The notes: generated by a model from the sequence alone, not told the origin. A DNA stretch of 64,000 nucleotides from Mycetocola_A sp015752285 (GCF_015752285.1 NZ_JADOUY010000001.1:186001-250000), one strand, 5' to 3'. Counted from the first letter of the stretch, positions 18,304 to 27,438 are shown. Numbers and translations are program-made.

Positions 18304-18369
18304 TGACACGCCTCCAGCCTACCCGCGCCGGTCGGGCGCCCGGTTGGAAGCCTCGCACGTCCCCGAAGC

Positions 18370-19053
18370 TCACCGGCGACCGGCACCGAGGAGCCCGCCG
18401 AGAAGATCACCGACTCCCCCACCGGCCGATCCGCCGCCGAGAAGCCCTCCGAGAATGTCGCGGATGCCTCCTGACGCGGCCGATTCACCCGAGGAGTCGG
18501 CCGCGCCCGTCGATCCGCCACCGAGCAGTCCGCCGAGAAGATCGCCCAGCCCGCCGCCGCGCGGCTCTGTCGGCGGCGTTTTCGGCTGCATCGGCTCGGT
18601 CGGCTGAGCCGTCTCAACCGACTGTTTGCGCTCGAGGAATTGCTTCGCCAGGTAGCTGAGAACGATCGGCGCGAGGATCGGCAGAACCTTCGCGACGATG
18701 CCGCTCAGCGCCGAACCCTGCGACGCCGGATCTTCTGTCGCCGACCGCGCTCCGAGGGTCGCGACGACCTGTTCCCGGTTGGGTCCGAAGATGTGGCTGA
18801 CGATCCTGTCTCCATCGTCGGTGTCGACCTCATCAAGGCGCACACCGCCGTCGACGAGCGCCGGTGAGTGCTTCGACACGGCCTTCTCGATCGACGCGGC
18901 TCCGCTCGGATCGCTCGCGTTCGCCTCGAGACCGCTGACGAGCGCCGGGAGCGCCTGTTCGACGGCTGCCCGCGCTGTCGACTCGTCGACGCCCAGCCGC
19001 AGGGCGACGTCGCCGATCGGGATCTGCCTCATCAGTTCGTCCAGCGATGCCAT
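18370..19053 (-). CDS. DUF937-domain protein with glycine-rich repeat tail
   Basis: Encodes 227 residues from the ATG at 19053, which has AAAGG upstream; the longer start at 19089 is less likely. Residues 1-150 form the helical DUF937 domain, as in YidB-like proteins (IPIGDVALRLGVDE..., then a VLPILAPIVLSYLAKQFLERK helix). The tail (about 165-227) holds three copies of a GDLLGGLLGGG-type unit separated by Ser/Ala/Gly-rich spacers. No signal peptide is visible, so a cytoplasmic protein is likely. The function of DUF937 is not established; the repeats suggest self-association. It stands first on the strand ahead of hadA-hadB-murB with a 66-base gap. Confidence 0.8.
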   Translation of the reverse strand: MASLDELMRQIPIGDVALRLGVDESTARAAVEQALPALVSGLEANASDPSGAASIEKAVSKHSPALVDGGVRLDEVDTDDGDRIVSHIFGPNREQVVATLGARSATEDPASQGSALSGIVAKVLPILAPIVLSYLAKQFLERKQSVETAQPTEPMQPKTPPTEPRGGGLGDLLGGLLGGGSTGAADSSGESAASGGIRDILGGLLGGGSAGGGVGDLLGGLLGAGRR

Positions 19054-19135
19054 CGGATGCCTTTCGTTCGGGCCACCGGACGGCGGCAAGTCGCTCTCAG
19101 GTTAGCCACGGCATCCGTGCTCAGACAGGGCCTTG

Positions 19136-19915
19136 TCAGCGGGGTGACCGCCATGCTTTCACAGTGAGCTGCACGGCGATGGCGGCAACGAAGATCGCGA
19201 AGAGCAGGTTCGCGACTGCGGGATCGATCGCGACGGCAGCGAGCGCACCGAGCGCCGTCGTGGTGCACGCCGTGACGCCGATCACCGCCGCTGCAGGGAG
19301 ATCGACGTTGCGGCGGATGACGTTGCCGATCGTGCCGGAAATCGCCGTCGGGATGATCATCAGCAGCGACGTTCCGCGGGCGACGAGGTCGCTCGCCCCG
19401 AACAACACGATGAGCATCGGCACGACGACGACACCACCGCCGATGCCCAGGAGACCGGACAGGATGCCGACGACGAGGCCCAGTGCGAGCAGTCCGAGAA
19501 CGGACCAGACCGTCAGGTCGATGACCGCATCCCTGGTCGGGGTCACGAGAAACAGGCTCACGATGACAACGACGAGGAACCCGATGAAACCCCACCGCAG
19601 CACCTGCAGAGGAAGACGGTTGAGCAGATGGCTCCCGATCTGCGCTCCGACGATGGCGGCGAGCGCCAGCAGGCCGGCGGCGATCCAGTCGACTGAGCCA
19701 TTGAGCGCGTAGCTGAGCACCCCGACTATTCCGACCGGGACGATCGCCGCGAGCGAGGTGCCCGCTGCCGTTCTCTGGTCGAACGCCAGCAGCAGAGTCA
19801 GGGCGGGAACGATGAGCACGCCGCCGCCGACGCCGAAGAGGCCGGACAGGAACCCGGCGATGAGACCGATGGCGACAAGCCCGAGCCAGTGCGCCTTGTG
19901 ACGATGGTGCGGCAT
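19136..19915 (-). CDS. TauE/SafE-family permease
   Basis: A 259-residue membrane protein with about eight hydrophobic segments and the internal duplication typical of the family: GFLSGLFGVGGGVLIVPAL in the first half and GILSGLLGIGGGVVVVPML in the second. Each half carries the Gly-rich loop that marks TauE/SafE transporters, which move sulfite, sulfoacetate or related anions, usually outward. A His-rich cytoplasmic N-terminus (MPHHRHKAH) precedes. It stands alone between DUF937 and a divergent acetyltransferase, so the substrate cannot be inferred from context. Confidence 0.88.
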   Translation of the reverse strand: MPHHRHKAHWLGLVAIGLIAGFLSGLFGVGGGVLIVPALTLLLAFDQRTAAGTSLAAIVPVGIVGVLSYALNGSVDWIAAGLLALAAIVGAQIGSHLLNRLPLQVLRWGFIGFLVVVIVSLFLVTPTRDAVIDLTVWSVLGLLALGLVVGILSGLLGIGGGVVVVPMLIVLFGASDLVARGTSLLMIIPTAISGTIGNVIRRNVDLPAAAVIGVTACTTTALGALAAVAIDPAVANLLFAIFVAAIAVQLTVKAWRSPR

Positions 19916-19987
19916 CCGTCTCCCTGCTGTGATCGGCCGGGTTCGACGCTACCACCGCCGCCGATGACCACCCGCTAGCGTTGAAGC

Positions 19988-20491
19988 ATGCTGATTCGCG
20001 AGGCGCACGCCGAAGACTGGGCCGAACTGTGGCCGATTCTCTGGGAGATCGTCGCTGCAGGCGAGACCTACTGCTGGCCAACCGACACCACCGAGGAAGC
20101 AGCACGGGCCTGGTGGCTCGAGAAGCCCGGCGGTCGGGTGTTCGTCGCCGTCGACGACAGTGGGATTGTTCTCGGGACGGCCGAGATGCATCCGAACCAG
20201 CCCGCGGCAGGTTCACACGTGGCGAACGCCGGCTTCATGGTCGCGTCGAGCGCGGCGGGGCGCGGGGTCGGCCGCGCGCTCGCCGAGTTCATCCTCGATC
20301 GCGCCGCCCGCGACGGCTACCGTGCCATGCAGTTCAACGCCGTCGTCGAAACCAACACCGCCGCTGTCGGCCTCTGGCTTTCTCTCGGCTTCGACATCGT
20401 GGCGACCGTACCCGAGGCATTCGACCACCCGACTGCCGGGCTCGTCGGCATGCACATCATGCACAGAATGCTGGATCGCCCGGTCGAGTGA
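19988..20491 (+). CDS. GNAT-family N-acetyltransferase
   Basis: A 167-residue acetyltransferase with the core GNAT elements: a first strand MLIREAHAEDW, and the acetyl-CoA loop AAGRGVGRALAEFILDRA (about residues 89-106, motif R/Q-x-x-G-x-G/A), then NTAAVGLWLSLGF. The WPTDTTEEAARAWW segment resembles the N-terminal part of phosphinothricin/methionine-sulfoximine acetyltransferase-like proteins. The substrate is unknown. It is divergent from the TauE gene and upstream of the ferredoxin gene with 73 bases between. Confidence 0.85.
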   Translation: MLIREAHAEDWAELWPILWEIVAAGETYCWPTDTTEEAARAWWLEKPGGRVFVAVDDSGIVLGTAEMHPNQPAAGSHVANAGFMVASSAAGRGVGRALAEFILDRAARDGYRAMQFNAVVETNTAAVGLWLSLGFDIVATVPEAFDHPTAGLVGMHIMHRMLDRPVE

Positions 20492-20564
20492 CGCGACGGC
20501 ATATGGCGACTGGCAGAATTGGAGCAGGGCGCGCGACCATGCCGCCGGAGAACGAGGTCTGAAG

Positions 20565-20765
20565 ATGAAGGTACTTGCCGATACCGAGGTGTGTGTTGCT
20601 GCCGGCGTCTGCTTGACACTCGCTCCCGCCGTTTTCGATCAGGATGACGAAGTCGGCAAGGTCATCCTGCTGAACCCGAACCCAGACGCCGACGACTATG
20701 AAGCCGTCCGCGACGCCGTGCTCAGCTGCCCGTCTGCGGCGCTGCGGCTCGTGGACGATGAATGA
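20565..20765 (+). CDS. small [3Fe-4S] ferredoxin
   Basis: Encodes 66 residues from ATG 20565, which has GAGGTCTGAAG upstream. The cluster motif is C-x5-C (CVAAGVC, residues 10-16) with a third Cys in LSCP, and the second position usual for 4Fe-4S is Ala, so a [3Fe-4S] cluster is expected. The size and acidic character match ferredoxins that feed actinobacterial cytochromes P450. The stop overlaps the start of the reductase (ATGA), so the pair is one electron-transfer unit. No P450 or oxygenase lies in the window. Confidence 0.88.
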   Translation: MKVLADTEVCVAAGVCLTLAPAVFDQDDEVGKVILLNPNPDADDYEAVRDAVLSCPSAALRLVDDE

Positions 20766-21994
20766 CCGCTGAGTTCTCTGGCACCGGGCCCTCTGGCGCT
20801 GGGCCGTCGAACATCGTCATCGTCGGAGCATCCGCTGCAGGGATCACGACAGCTGCTGCACTGCGACGAAACGGCTACGACCGGGAGCTCACGCTCGTCG
20901 ACGCCGAAACACATCGACCATACGATCGTCCGCCCCTGTCGAAGCATCTGCTGTCAGGAGAGTGGGACGCCGAGCGTCTGCTGCTCAAGTCGGAGGCCGA
21001 CCTTGACGAGATGGCCGTCGGCATCCGCCCCGGGACGACGGTGACGGATGTCGACCTGCCCGGCCGGCGTCTCACCCTCGGTCACGGCGACGACATCGCG
21101 TTCGACCGGCTGGTTCTGGCCACCGGTGTGACCCCGCGCAGGCTCCCCCACAGTTCCGGGGTCGCCGGGGTTCACACACTCCGCACGCTCGACGATGCGA
21201 CCACCCTCAGCGCGGAACTGCAGCCGGGACGGCGGCTCGTGGTCGTCGGCGGCGGATTCCTCGGCACCGAAGTCGCCGCAACAGCCGTGAGGCTCGGCGT
21301 CGATGTCACAATCGTCGCTGGAACGGCGACACTGCTCGAGCGTAGTCTCGGGGTCCTCGTCGGTGAGCAGGTCGCCCACCTGCATCGCGCCAACGGCGTG
21401 AAGCTGCACATCGGGCCGGCATCGGTCGTCACGTCGGTCGACGAGATCGGCGGACGCGTCAGCGGCGTCACGTTGCTCGACGGATCAGTGCTCCACGCAG
21501 ACGTGGTGTTCCTGGCAATCGGTGCGGCTCCGCGGCTGGGCTGGCTGGGCTCGAGCGGGCTGTCGATCGGTGACGGCATCGAGTGCGGCCCCGACCTCTC
21601 GGCAGCGCCGGGAGTTTATGCGGCCGGCGATGTGGCGCGCTGGGAGAACCCGCTCTTCGGGCGCTCGATGCGGGTGGAACACCGCACGAATGCGACCGAG
21701 CAGGGGATGCACGTCGCCAAACGCCTCCTCGACGGCGAGCAGACGGCGTTCGCTTCTGTGCCGTACTTCTGGACCGACCAGTACGACCTCAAGCTTCAGG
21801 TGCACGGCTGGCTGCGTGGGTTCGACGAGGTCCGCGTCATTGAGGGTTCGTTCGAGGAACGCCGGATGATCGCAGTGTTCAGGCGTGGCGATCGCCTCAC
21901 CGGCGTTCTCGGCATCGGGGCGGCCAAGGCGGTGCGCCAGTGGCGCCAGCATGTCCTTGACGGCCAGCCGTGGGCGTCCGTCGTCGACTCCTGA
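20762..21994 (+). CDS. FAD-dependent ferredoxin reductase
   Basis: A 410-residue two-dinucleotide-binding flavoprotein. FAD binds at IVIVGASAAGITTAAALRRNG near residue 20; RPPLSKHLLSGE is the typical loop of the BenD/HcaD/ThcD-type reductases. NAD(P)H binds at VVVGGGFLGTEVAATAVRLG (about 160-180). The later VYAAGDVA segment and the C-terminal YFWTDQYDLKLQVHG belong to the same group. It passes electrons from NAD(P)H to the preceding ferredoxin. An acidic residue is not clear at the end of the second fold, so NADH or NADPH preference is left open. The oxygenase partner must be encoded elsewhere. Confidence 0.92.
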   Translation: MTAEFSGTGPSGAGPSNIVIVGASAAGITTAAALRRNGYDRELTLVDAETHRPYDRPPLSKHLLSGEWDAERLLLKSEADLDEMAVGIRPGTTVTDVDLPGRRLTLGHGDDIAFDRLVLATGVTPRRLPHSSGVAGVHTLRTLDDATTLSAELQPGRRLVVVGGGFLGTEVAATAVRLGVDVTIVAGTATLLERSLGVLVGEQVAHLHRANGVKLHIGPASVVTSVDEIGGRVSGVTLLDGSVLHADVVFLAIGAAPRLGWLGSSGLSIGDGIECGPDLSAAPGVYAAGDVARWENPLFGRSMRVEHRTNATEQGMHVAKRLLDGEQTAFASVPYFWTDQYDLKLQVHGWLRGFDEVRVIEGSFEERRMIAVFRRGDRLTGVLGIGAAKAVRQWRQHVLDGQPWASVVDS

Positions 21995-22032
21995 CAGCAC
22001 GGGACGCCGAACAGCGGCCATCTGGGCTCGAG

Positions 22033-22081
22033 TTGCCACACTTTGTCGCCGACCCGCTTCACAGACGACGAAGTGTGGCAA
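22033..22081. terminator. long hairpin between convergent reductase and oleD genes
   Basis: Arms of 16 bases (22033-22048 with 22066-22081) pair with a single G-U or mismatch, closing a 17-base loop. The arms begin TTGCCACACT. It sits 38 bases after the reductase stop and 32 bases past the oleD stop. No U-tract follows, so a bidirectional terminator is inferred from place and strength. Confidence 0.7.
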
Positions 22082-22113
22082 TTCATCGGCGGGAGCGGGG
22101 TAGAGCCGACGTC

Positions 22114-23085
22114 TCAGCGAGCACCGTAGTGCGCGGCCAGGCGCCGGAAGCCTTCGTCGAGGGAGACGGCGGGAGTCCAGTCGAGATCCGCCCGCGTGCG
22201 CCGCTGGTCGAACCAGTGCGCCGTCGACAGCTGCTCGGCAAGGAACCGCGTCATCGGCGGCTCGTCGGCTCCCGGCTTGATGCGCCAGGCCGCCTCGATG
22301 AGCGAGCCGGCAGCGCGGGCGACGGATGCCGGAACGCTCCACCCCGGCGCATCCACCCCGGCAGCACCACAGATCCCGGCGAGGAGTTCGGCCACCGGCC
22401 GCGGCTCCCCGTTGGTCACCACGTAGGAGCGCCCATGGACGACGTCGATTCGACGCAGGGCAGCAGCGATCGCGGACGCGGCGTTGTCGATGTAGGTCGA
22501 GTCGATGAGCGCAGCACCGTCACCGAGCAGCGGCAGCCGACCGGCTCGTGCCCGCTCGATCACCCGTTCGACGAGCTGGGTGTCCCCCGGCCCCCACACC
22601 AGGTGCGGCCGCACCGCGACAACACGGAGAGCCGGGGAGTCCGCGGCGAGCGCCAGCAGTTCGGCCTCGGCCTTGGTTCGCGCATAATCGCCGCGCGCAG
22701 AAGCCGGGTCGGCGGGCGACGCATCGTCGCCGCTGATCGACCGCCCCGCATGAGCGACAGATGGCGACGAGACCTGCACGAACCGGGCGACACCCTGCTC
22801 TTTGGCCGCCTCGAGGAGGGTGCGGGTGCCGTCGACGTTCACGCGGTCGAACTCCGCCGGGTCTCCCGCGAGGGAGACTTTCGCTGCGAGGTGCACGATC
22901 GCATCATGTCCGGCGACCGCGGCCGCGACGGTATCCGGATCGGTGACCGAGCCGAGCACGTCCGTTGCGCCGGGCACCTGCGACGGGCGCCTCTGGAAGC
23001 AGCTCACCGTGTGACCGGCCGCAAGCACCTCGACGGCAACGGCACGACCGAGCAGTCCGCTGGCGCCGGTGACGAGGACTCTCAT
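22114..23085 (-). CDS. oleD: OleD, NAD(P)H-dependent 2-alkyl-3-ketoacid reductase
   Basis: A 323-residue extended SDR. TGASGLLGRAV (residues 6-16) is the Rossmann loop, VHLAAKVSLAGDP follows, and the catalytic pair is in DYARTKAEAE (Tyr-x3-Lys). It belongs to the 3-beta-hydroxysteroid dehydrogenase-like group that includes OleD. In olefin synthesis it reduces the 2-alkyl-3-ketoacid made by OleA to the 3-hydroxy acid. Its ATG overlaps the stop of oleBC, so the three genes are translationally coupled in the order oleA-oleBC-oleD. Context makes this assignment much firmer than the sequence alone would. Confidence 0.88.
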   Translation of the reverse strand: MRVLVTGASGLLGRAVAVEVLAAGHTVSCFQRRPSQVPGATDVLGSVTDPDTVAAAVAGHDAIVHLAAKVSLAGDPAEFDRVNVDGTRTLLEAAKEQGVARFVQVSSPSVAHAGRSISGDDASPADPASARGDYARTKAEAELLALAADSPALRVVAVRPHLVWGPGDTQLVERVIERARAGRLPLLGDGAALIDSTYIDNAASAIAAALRRIDVVHGRSYVVTNGEPRPVAELLAGICGAAGVDAPGWSVPASVARAAGSLIEAAWRIKPGADEPPMTRFLAEQLSTAHWFDQRRTRADLDWTPAVSLDEGFRRLAAHYGAR

Positions 23086-25745
23086 GGTGCGGTTCTCCGA
23101 CCGCCGGCGAGAATGCCGGATGCCCACCCGGCCAGCGCCGACCGGTTGATCTTCGAATTGTGACGGATGTCTGTGGGCAGGTGCGGTACCACGAGCACGG
23201 CGGCAACGGGCACCCCGGCAACGGCACGGATGTCCGCGGCGAGTTCCGGGCCGGCGAGCCCGACCCTGCGCGCCGCCGGGCGCGTCTCGACGACAGCAAC
23301 GACCTGCTGCACACCGGCCGGTCCGACACCGACGACGGCCGCGCGCGACACCGTGTCGACGGACTCGATGCGCTGCTCCGGTCCGACCGGGGTGACGACG
23401 CCGTCCGGGGTGGTGAGGATGTGCGGCATCCGTCCCTCGACCCAGAGCCGGCCCGCGCGGTCGAGGTGACCGACGTCGCCGGTCCGGTGCCAGCGTTCGC
23501 CGGGGATGCCGACGCGCCGACTCGCGCGGTGGGTCAGCCACAGCCGGTCGTAGTGGTCTTCGACGTGCGGTGCCGAGACAAGGATCTCGCCGGTGACGAT
23601 GGCGTCCTCAGTGGGTTCGCCGGTCGCTGCTCCAGCGGCGTCGAGCGGCGAAATCCGGACCCGGCTCGGACCGGCGGGTGTTCCGACACACACGCCCCCA
23701 GCACCGGTCTCGGTCGCCGGAGCGGCAGCGGCCTCGCGGATGCCGTCGAGCGTGATGTCGGTCATGAGCAGACCTTCGGTCATGCCGTACGGAGTATGTG
23801 CTGTCGCTCCGGGCATCAGGGCGGCGATCGCCGACAGCAGGGGCTCGGAGACCGGCGCTCCTGCTGACAGGAACTGCTCGACCCCGGCGAGGGCACGGTG
23901 GTCGTCTGCCGTGAGCGCGCCAGCGGTGGCGACGACGTTCGCGACGGCCGCAGGCGACAGGAACACCACGGTGGCGTCCACGGCAGCGACGGCAGCGGCG
24001 ACAGCGGATGCCGTCAGCGTCTTCGGCGAGGTGACATCCATGTCCGGAGTGACCGAGCGGGCGCCGAGAGCCGGGCCGAGCAACGCGAACGGGGCAAAAC
24101 CCGCAACAAGGCCGGTGCCGACGCCCACCCCGTACTGGGCAGACAGTGCGTCACGAACCGCCGAGAGCTGCGCGTGGGTGTAGACGACACCCTTCGCCGG
24201 TCCGGTCGACCCGGAAGTGAAGAGGATGGCGGCGGTGTCTTCCGGAGACGGCGGCGACGGCATCCGTTCGTCCGCTCCGCGCGTGATCAGCTCGGCGAGG
24301 GTGTGTGAGACCCCGAGGGCACGACGCACGGGGGTGGGGAAACCGACGGTCGAGATCTTTTGCCCGGGCCAGCCGAGTACACGGGCGGCGGCCAGGCCGG
24401 GGGCCGCACCGATGACATGGTCGGGGCAGGCACCGCGGACGGCACGGGTGAGCCCTGTCAGGCCGAGTCCGGCGTCAGCGACGACGACGATCGCGCCGAT
24501 CCGTAGGCAGGCGTAGAGCACGGCGACGAGGTCGGCGCTCGGCGGGATCAGCAGCGAGACTTGATCGCCCTTGCGGACGCCGGCGTGCTGGAGACCGGAT
24601 GCCAGCTGCCGCACCCGCCGGGAGAGCAGCCGCCAGCTGACGACGCGTGGGGCGGCCCCGTTTGACGGGACCATGTCGATCACCGCGGCGTCGCTGCTGT
24701 CACGCAACACGTCGAGGTAGTGCCAGAGCGGATCGCGGACGGGCTCGTCGATCGGCGCTGACGGGAGCGTCTCGTCGGCGGGAATCGTGTCGTCGAGCCA
24801 GGTCAGGATGGCGGACGCATAGTCGACGTCTTCGGCGAGGAGATGACCGGCGCCCTCGAACCGGTGCACGTCGGCGTGCGGCATCCGGTCGATGAGGTCG
24901 TCGAGGTAGCGATCGCTGAAGATCGGGTCGCGGGGCCCCCACAGCAGGAGAGCAGGAACCCGCAGCGTCGTGACGCCGTCGGCGATGCGATCGAGCTCCG
25001 CGCGGCTCTGATGGCCGTCGAGCGGGATGTCGGCGACGAAGCCGCCGATCCCTGCGCGTCTGTCCGAGCCCCTGTATGGCGCCCGGTAGCCGTCTTTCAC
25101 CGCGGCGGGCAGCGGCGGGTGAGCGAGCGCGAGGGTGGTCTCGAGAAAGGCTGGGGTCGACACCGTGGACCGGCCGAGCAGGGCAGGGCGGAGGGCGAGG
25201 CGGAGGGGTGCGGGGATCGGCCGGTTCTCCGGCTGGTGCACGGCCGTGTTGAGCAGCAGGACGCCGGCGAGAAGGTCAGGGTGATCGAGGGCCCAGCCGA
25301 GCGAGACGACACCGCCCCAGTCGTGCCCGAGCGTGATCACAGGTCCATCGAGTCCGAGCGTGTCGGTCAGGCTGCCGAGGTCGGCGACGCGTCGGGCCAG
25401 GGGCCGGAGCGTGCCGGTGCGCTCCGAGAACCCCATGTCGAGCTGGTCGACGGCGATCACCCGCCAGGCGGCACCGCCGTTCGCGGCCGCGGTCGTCGCG
25501 GCATCGACGAGGCGGCGCCACAGGTACGACCAGGTCGGGTTGCCGTGCACGCAGAGAATGGTGCCCACAGGGGTGACACCGAGTTCGACCAGACGGTCCG
25601 CGTTGTCGAGCAGGTGCCAGTCCCGCGAAACGGATGCTCCCGCTTCGGGCACGCGCACGAGGCGGGAGAAGGACGGATCGAGGCCGTCGAGGCCGTCAGG
25701 GGGCAGTTCGGCCGGCGCCATGCTCCCGGTCGGCAGCACGCTCAC
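23082..25745 (-). CDS. oleBC: OleBC fusion: beta-lactone decarboxylase plus beta-lactone synthetase
   Basis: An 887-residue two-domain protein. Residues 1-300 are an alpha/beta-hydrolase of the haloalkane dehalogenase type: VHGNPTWSYLWR, the nucleophile Asp142 in GHDWGG, and the base His in GAGHLLAED. This is OleB, which cleaves CO2 from a beta-lactone to yield a cis-alkene. Residues 330-887 are an acyl-adenylate-forming enzyme: FTSGSTGPAKGVVYTH, TPYGMTEG, WHRTGDVGHLD and the C-terminal HNSKINR. This is OleC, which makes the beta-lactone from the 3-hydroxyacid with ATP. The fused form is known in actinobacteria. The start is GTG 25745, overlapping the oleA stop. Confidence 0.93.
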   Translation of the reverse strand: MSVLPTGSMAPAELPPDGLDGLDPSFSRLVRVPEAGASVSRDWHLLDNADRLVELGVTPVGTILCVHGNPTWSYLWRRLVDAATTAAANGGAAWRVIAVDQLDMGFSERTGTLRPLARRVADLGSLTDTLGLDGPVITLGHDWGGVVSLGWALDHPDLLAGVLLLNTAVHQPENRPIPAPLRLALRPALLGRSTVSTPAFLETTLALAHPPLPAAVKDGYRAPYRGSDRRAGIGGFVADIPLDGHQSRAELDRIADGVTTLRVPALLLWGPRDPIFSDRYLDDLIDRMPHADVHRFEGAGHLLAEDVDYASAILTWLDDTIPADETLPSAPIDEPVRDPLWHYLDVLRDSSDAAVIDMVPSNGAAPRVVSWRLLSRRVRQLASGLQHAGVRKGDQVSLLIPPSADLVAVLYACLRIGAIVVVADAGLGLTGLTRAVRGACPDHVIGAAPGLAAARVLGWPGQKISTVGFPTPVRRALGVSHTLAELITRGADERMPSPPSPEDTAAILFTSGSTGPAKGVVYTHAQLSAVRDALSAQYGVGVGTGLVAGFAPFALLGPALGARSVTPDMDVTSPKTLTASAVAAAVAAVDATVVFLSPAAVANVVATAGALTADDHRALAGVEQFLSAGAPVSEPLLSAIAALMPGATAHTPYGMTEGLLMTDITLDGIREAAAAPATETGAGGVCVGTPAGPSRVRISPLDAAGAATGEPTEDAIVTGEILVSAPHVEDHYDRLWLTHRASRRVGIPGERWHRTGDVGHLDRAGRLWVEGRMPHILTTPDGVVTPVGPEQRIESVDTVSRAAVVGVGPAGVQQVVAVVETRPAARRVGLAGPELAADIRAVAGVPVAAVLVVPHLPTDIRHNSKINRSALAGWASGILAGGRRTAP

Positions 25746-26764
25746 CAGGCGATTTCCATCATGGCGGTGTTGAGGCCGGAACCGACACCCATCAGCAGCA
25801 CGCGGTCTCCGCGATTGAGGCTTGTCGATTCACGTTCGAGAGTGATCGGGATCGACGCCGGGCCGACGTTGCCGAGAGTGGGGTAGGTCAGCGGCACACG
25901 GCTGCGATCGATGCCGACCGCCTTGATGATGGCGTTGGTGTGCACGTCGGATACCTGATGCATGATGTATCGGTCCATCGCAGACCAGGTCCAGTCCCTC
26001 CGTGCTTCCTTCCACGCCGAGACCACGAGCTGCATTCCACCCTTGAGCAGTGCCTTGGCGTCGGTGAACATGCCGTCGACGCTGCCGACGCAGAGCTCGT
26101 TGAACTGGGTGGCCGCGCGGGTGACGCCACCGAGGATGCGGTGTCCGTTCGGGTTGGCATCCGCTCGCCCGAGAACGGCGGCAGCGGCGCCAGAGCCGAG
26201 CGTGAGACTGGCGAACTCACTCATGAAGTCCTTGCGGCCGATGCCGTCGCGTCCGAGCCGCTCGATGGTGTTGTTCTGGATGTCGTCGGCGTCTTCGCCA
26301 TCGATGATCATCGCGTACTCGATCTGCCCGGAATCGATCAACTGAGCGGCGAGGCTCATGCCGTTCACGAAGCCCAGGCAGGCGTTGGCGATGTCGAAGT
26401 TGATGGCAGACGACGGCAGGCCGAGGCCGTGGTGCAGTTTGACGGCGACAGAGGGCTCGAGATGCTTGCGGGTGACTGAGGTGTTGATCAGCAGGCCGAT
26501 CCTGTCAGCCGATACGCCGGCAGACGACAGCGCGCGCTTGCCGGCATCCACCGCCGCGCGGTCGAAGGACTCGGTGTCGTCCCAGTTGCGTCGCTCGTGC
26601 ACTCCGGCGACGCGCTGAAGCAGGCCCGTCGGCAGCTTGAGCCGGGTGAGCACGGGGCTCAGCCGTGCGTCGATCTCCTCGGACGTGGTCACCCGCCCGG
26701 CGAGCGTGCTCGCGACGGAGAGCAACGCGACGTTCTGGTGCGTTGTCGTTGCGTTTCCGTCCAC
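25742..26764 (-). CDS. oleA: OleA, thiolase-fold acyl-CoA condensing enzyme
   Basis: Encodes 340 residues from GTG 26764, which has AGGGAG five bases upstream; the longer in-frame start at 26941 overlaps the preceding gene region and lacks support. The fold is the 3-oxoacyl-ACP synthase III type: catalytic Cys129 in DIANACLGFVNGM, His in YIMHQVSD, and Asn in LGNVGPASIP. It differs from FabH in the LINTSVTRKHLEPSVAVKLHHGLGL region and the neighbours are OleBC and OleD, so it is OleA, which joins two fatty acyl-CoAs without decarboxylation. It is the first gene of the olefin operon. The product is expected to be a long, membrane-located alkene. Confidence 0.93.
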   Translation of the reverse strand: MDGNATTTHQNVALLSVASTLAGRVTTSEEIDARLSPVLTRLKLPTGLLQRVAGVHERRNWDDTESFDRAAVDAGKRALSSAGVSADRIGLLINTSVTRKHLEPSVAVKLHHGLGLPSSAINFDIANACLGFVNGMSLAAQLIDSGQIEYAMIIDGEDADDIQNNTIERLGRDGIGRKDFMSEFASLTLGSGAAAAVLGRADANPNGHRILGGVTRAATQFNELCVGSVDGMFTDAKALLKGGMQLVVSAWKEARRDWTWSAMDRYIMHQVSDVHTNAIIKAVGIDRSRVPLTYPTLGNVGPASIPITLERESTSLNRGDRVLLMGVGSGLNTAMMEIAW

Positions 26765-26913
26765 GGGACTCCCTGTCGAACTGTCATCGGGCTTGATGCT
26801 GCCTCCCGATTTTACGTCTCTGAACCCTGATGGTTTACCGGGTTGATTTCCCTTGCTCGAGCGGTGGGTGATACCGCCAGGGAAACGTCCCTCTCGAGTG
26901 ACCCGTCGAAGCA

Positions 26914-27312
26914 TCACTCCCCGGAGTGGTCGCGGGCCCAACTCGTCTCGGCCTCGACGAGGTAGACCACCATGCCTGATCGAAGCTCATACGGACCGCC
27001 GGTGTAGCGTTCGGAGATCCGGTCGATGATCGGCCACACCTCGTCGCCTTCGAGCCGGCGCACTGCCCGCCCCCTGATGAACGCCATATCGAGGGGATTC
27101 GAGGGATTCGTCAATGAGAAGGCGATGCGCGGGTCGGCCGAGAGGTTCTTGTCCTTGCGCGAGCCGGTCTCCATGAAGAACGCGATGAGATCGCCCTCGA
27201 CACCCACCCACACGGGAACCGAGTGGGGCGCACCGTCAGGCATCAGTGTCGCCACGTGGGCGACACTCGCACGCTCGAAGTACGGACGCACGTCTGACCA
27301 GCTTTTCGGCAC
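26914..27312 (-). CDS. PPOX-class FMN/F420-binding protein
   Basis: A 132-residue split-barrel protein of the pyridoxamine 5'-phosphate oxidase class. Conserved features are HVATLMPDGAPHSVPVWVG and the phosphate-contacting ETGSRKDKNLSADPRIAFSLT strand. The start is GTG 27312 with GGGAG before it. Members in actinobacteria bind F420 or FMN and reduce or sequester various compounds; which cofactor is used cannot be told. It lies 149 bases upstream of oleA on the same strand; a shared transcript is possible but the gap also leaves room for an oleA promoter. Confidence 0.83.
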   Translation of the reverse strand: MPKSWSDVRPYFERASVAHVATLMPDGAPHSVPVWVGVEGDLIAFFMETGSRKDKNLSADPRIAFSLTNPSNPLDMAFIRGRAVRRLEGDEVWPIIDRISERYTGGPYELRSGMVVYLVEAETSWARDHSGE

Positions 27313-27438
27313 GGTTTCTCCCTCATCGGCGAGCCCGACGCACGCCGGGCTCTTCTGAATGAGCTAACGCGATACGGCCGGCATCATTCCGGGACGGCTG
27401 TGGTTTCGACCGAAAGGAACGCTTGTGGGCATGAGAAA

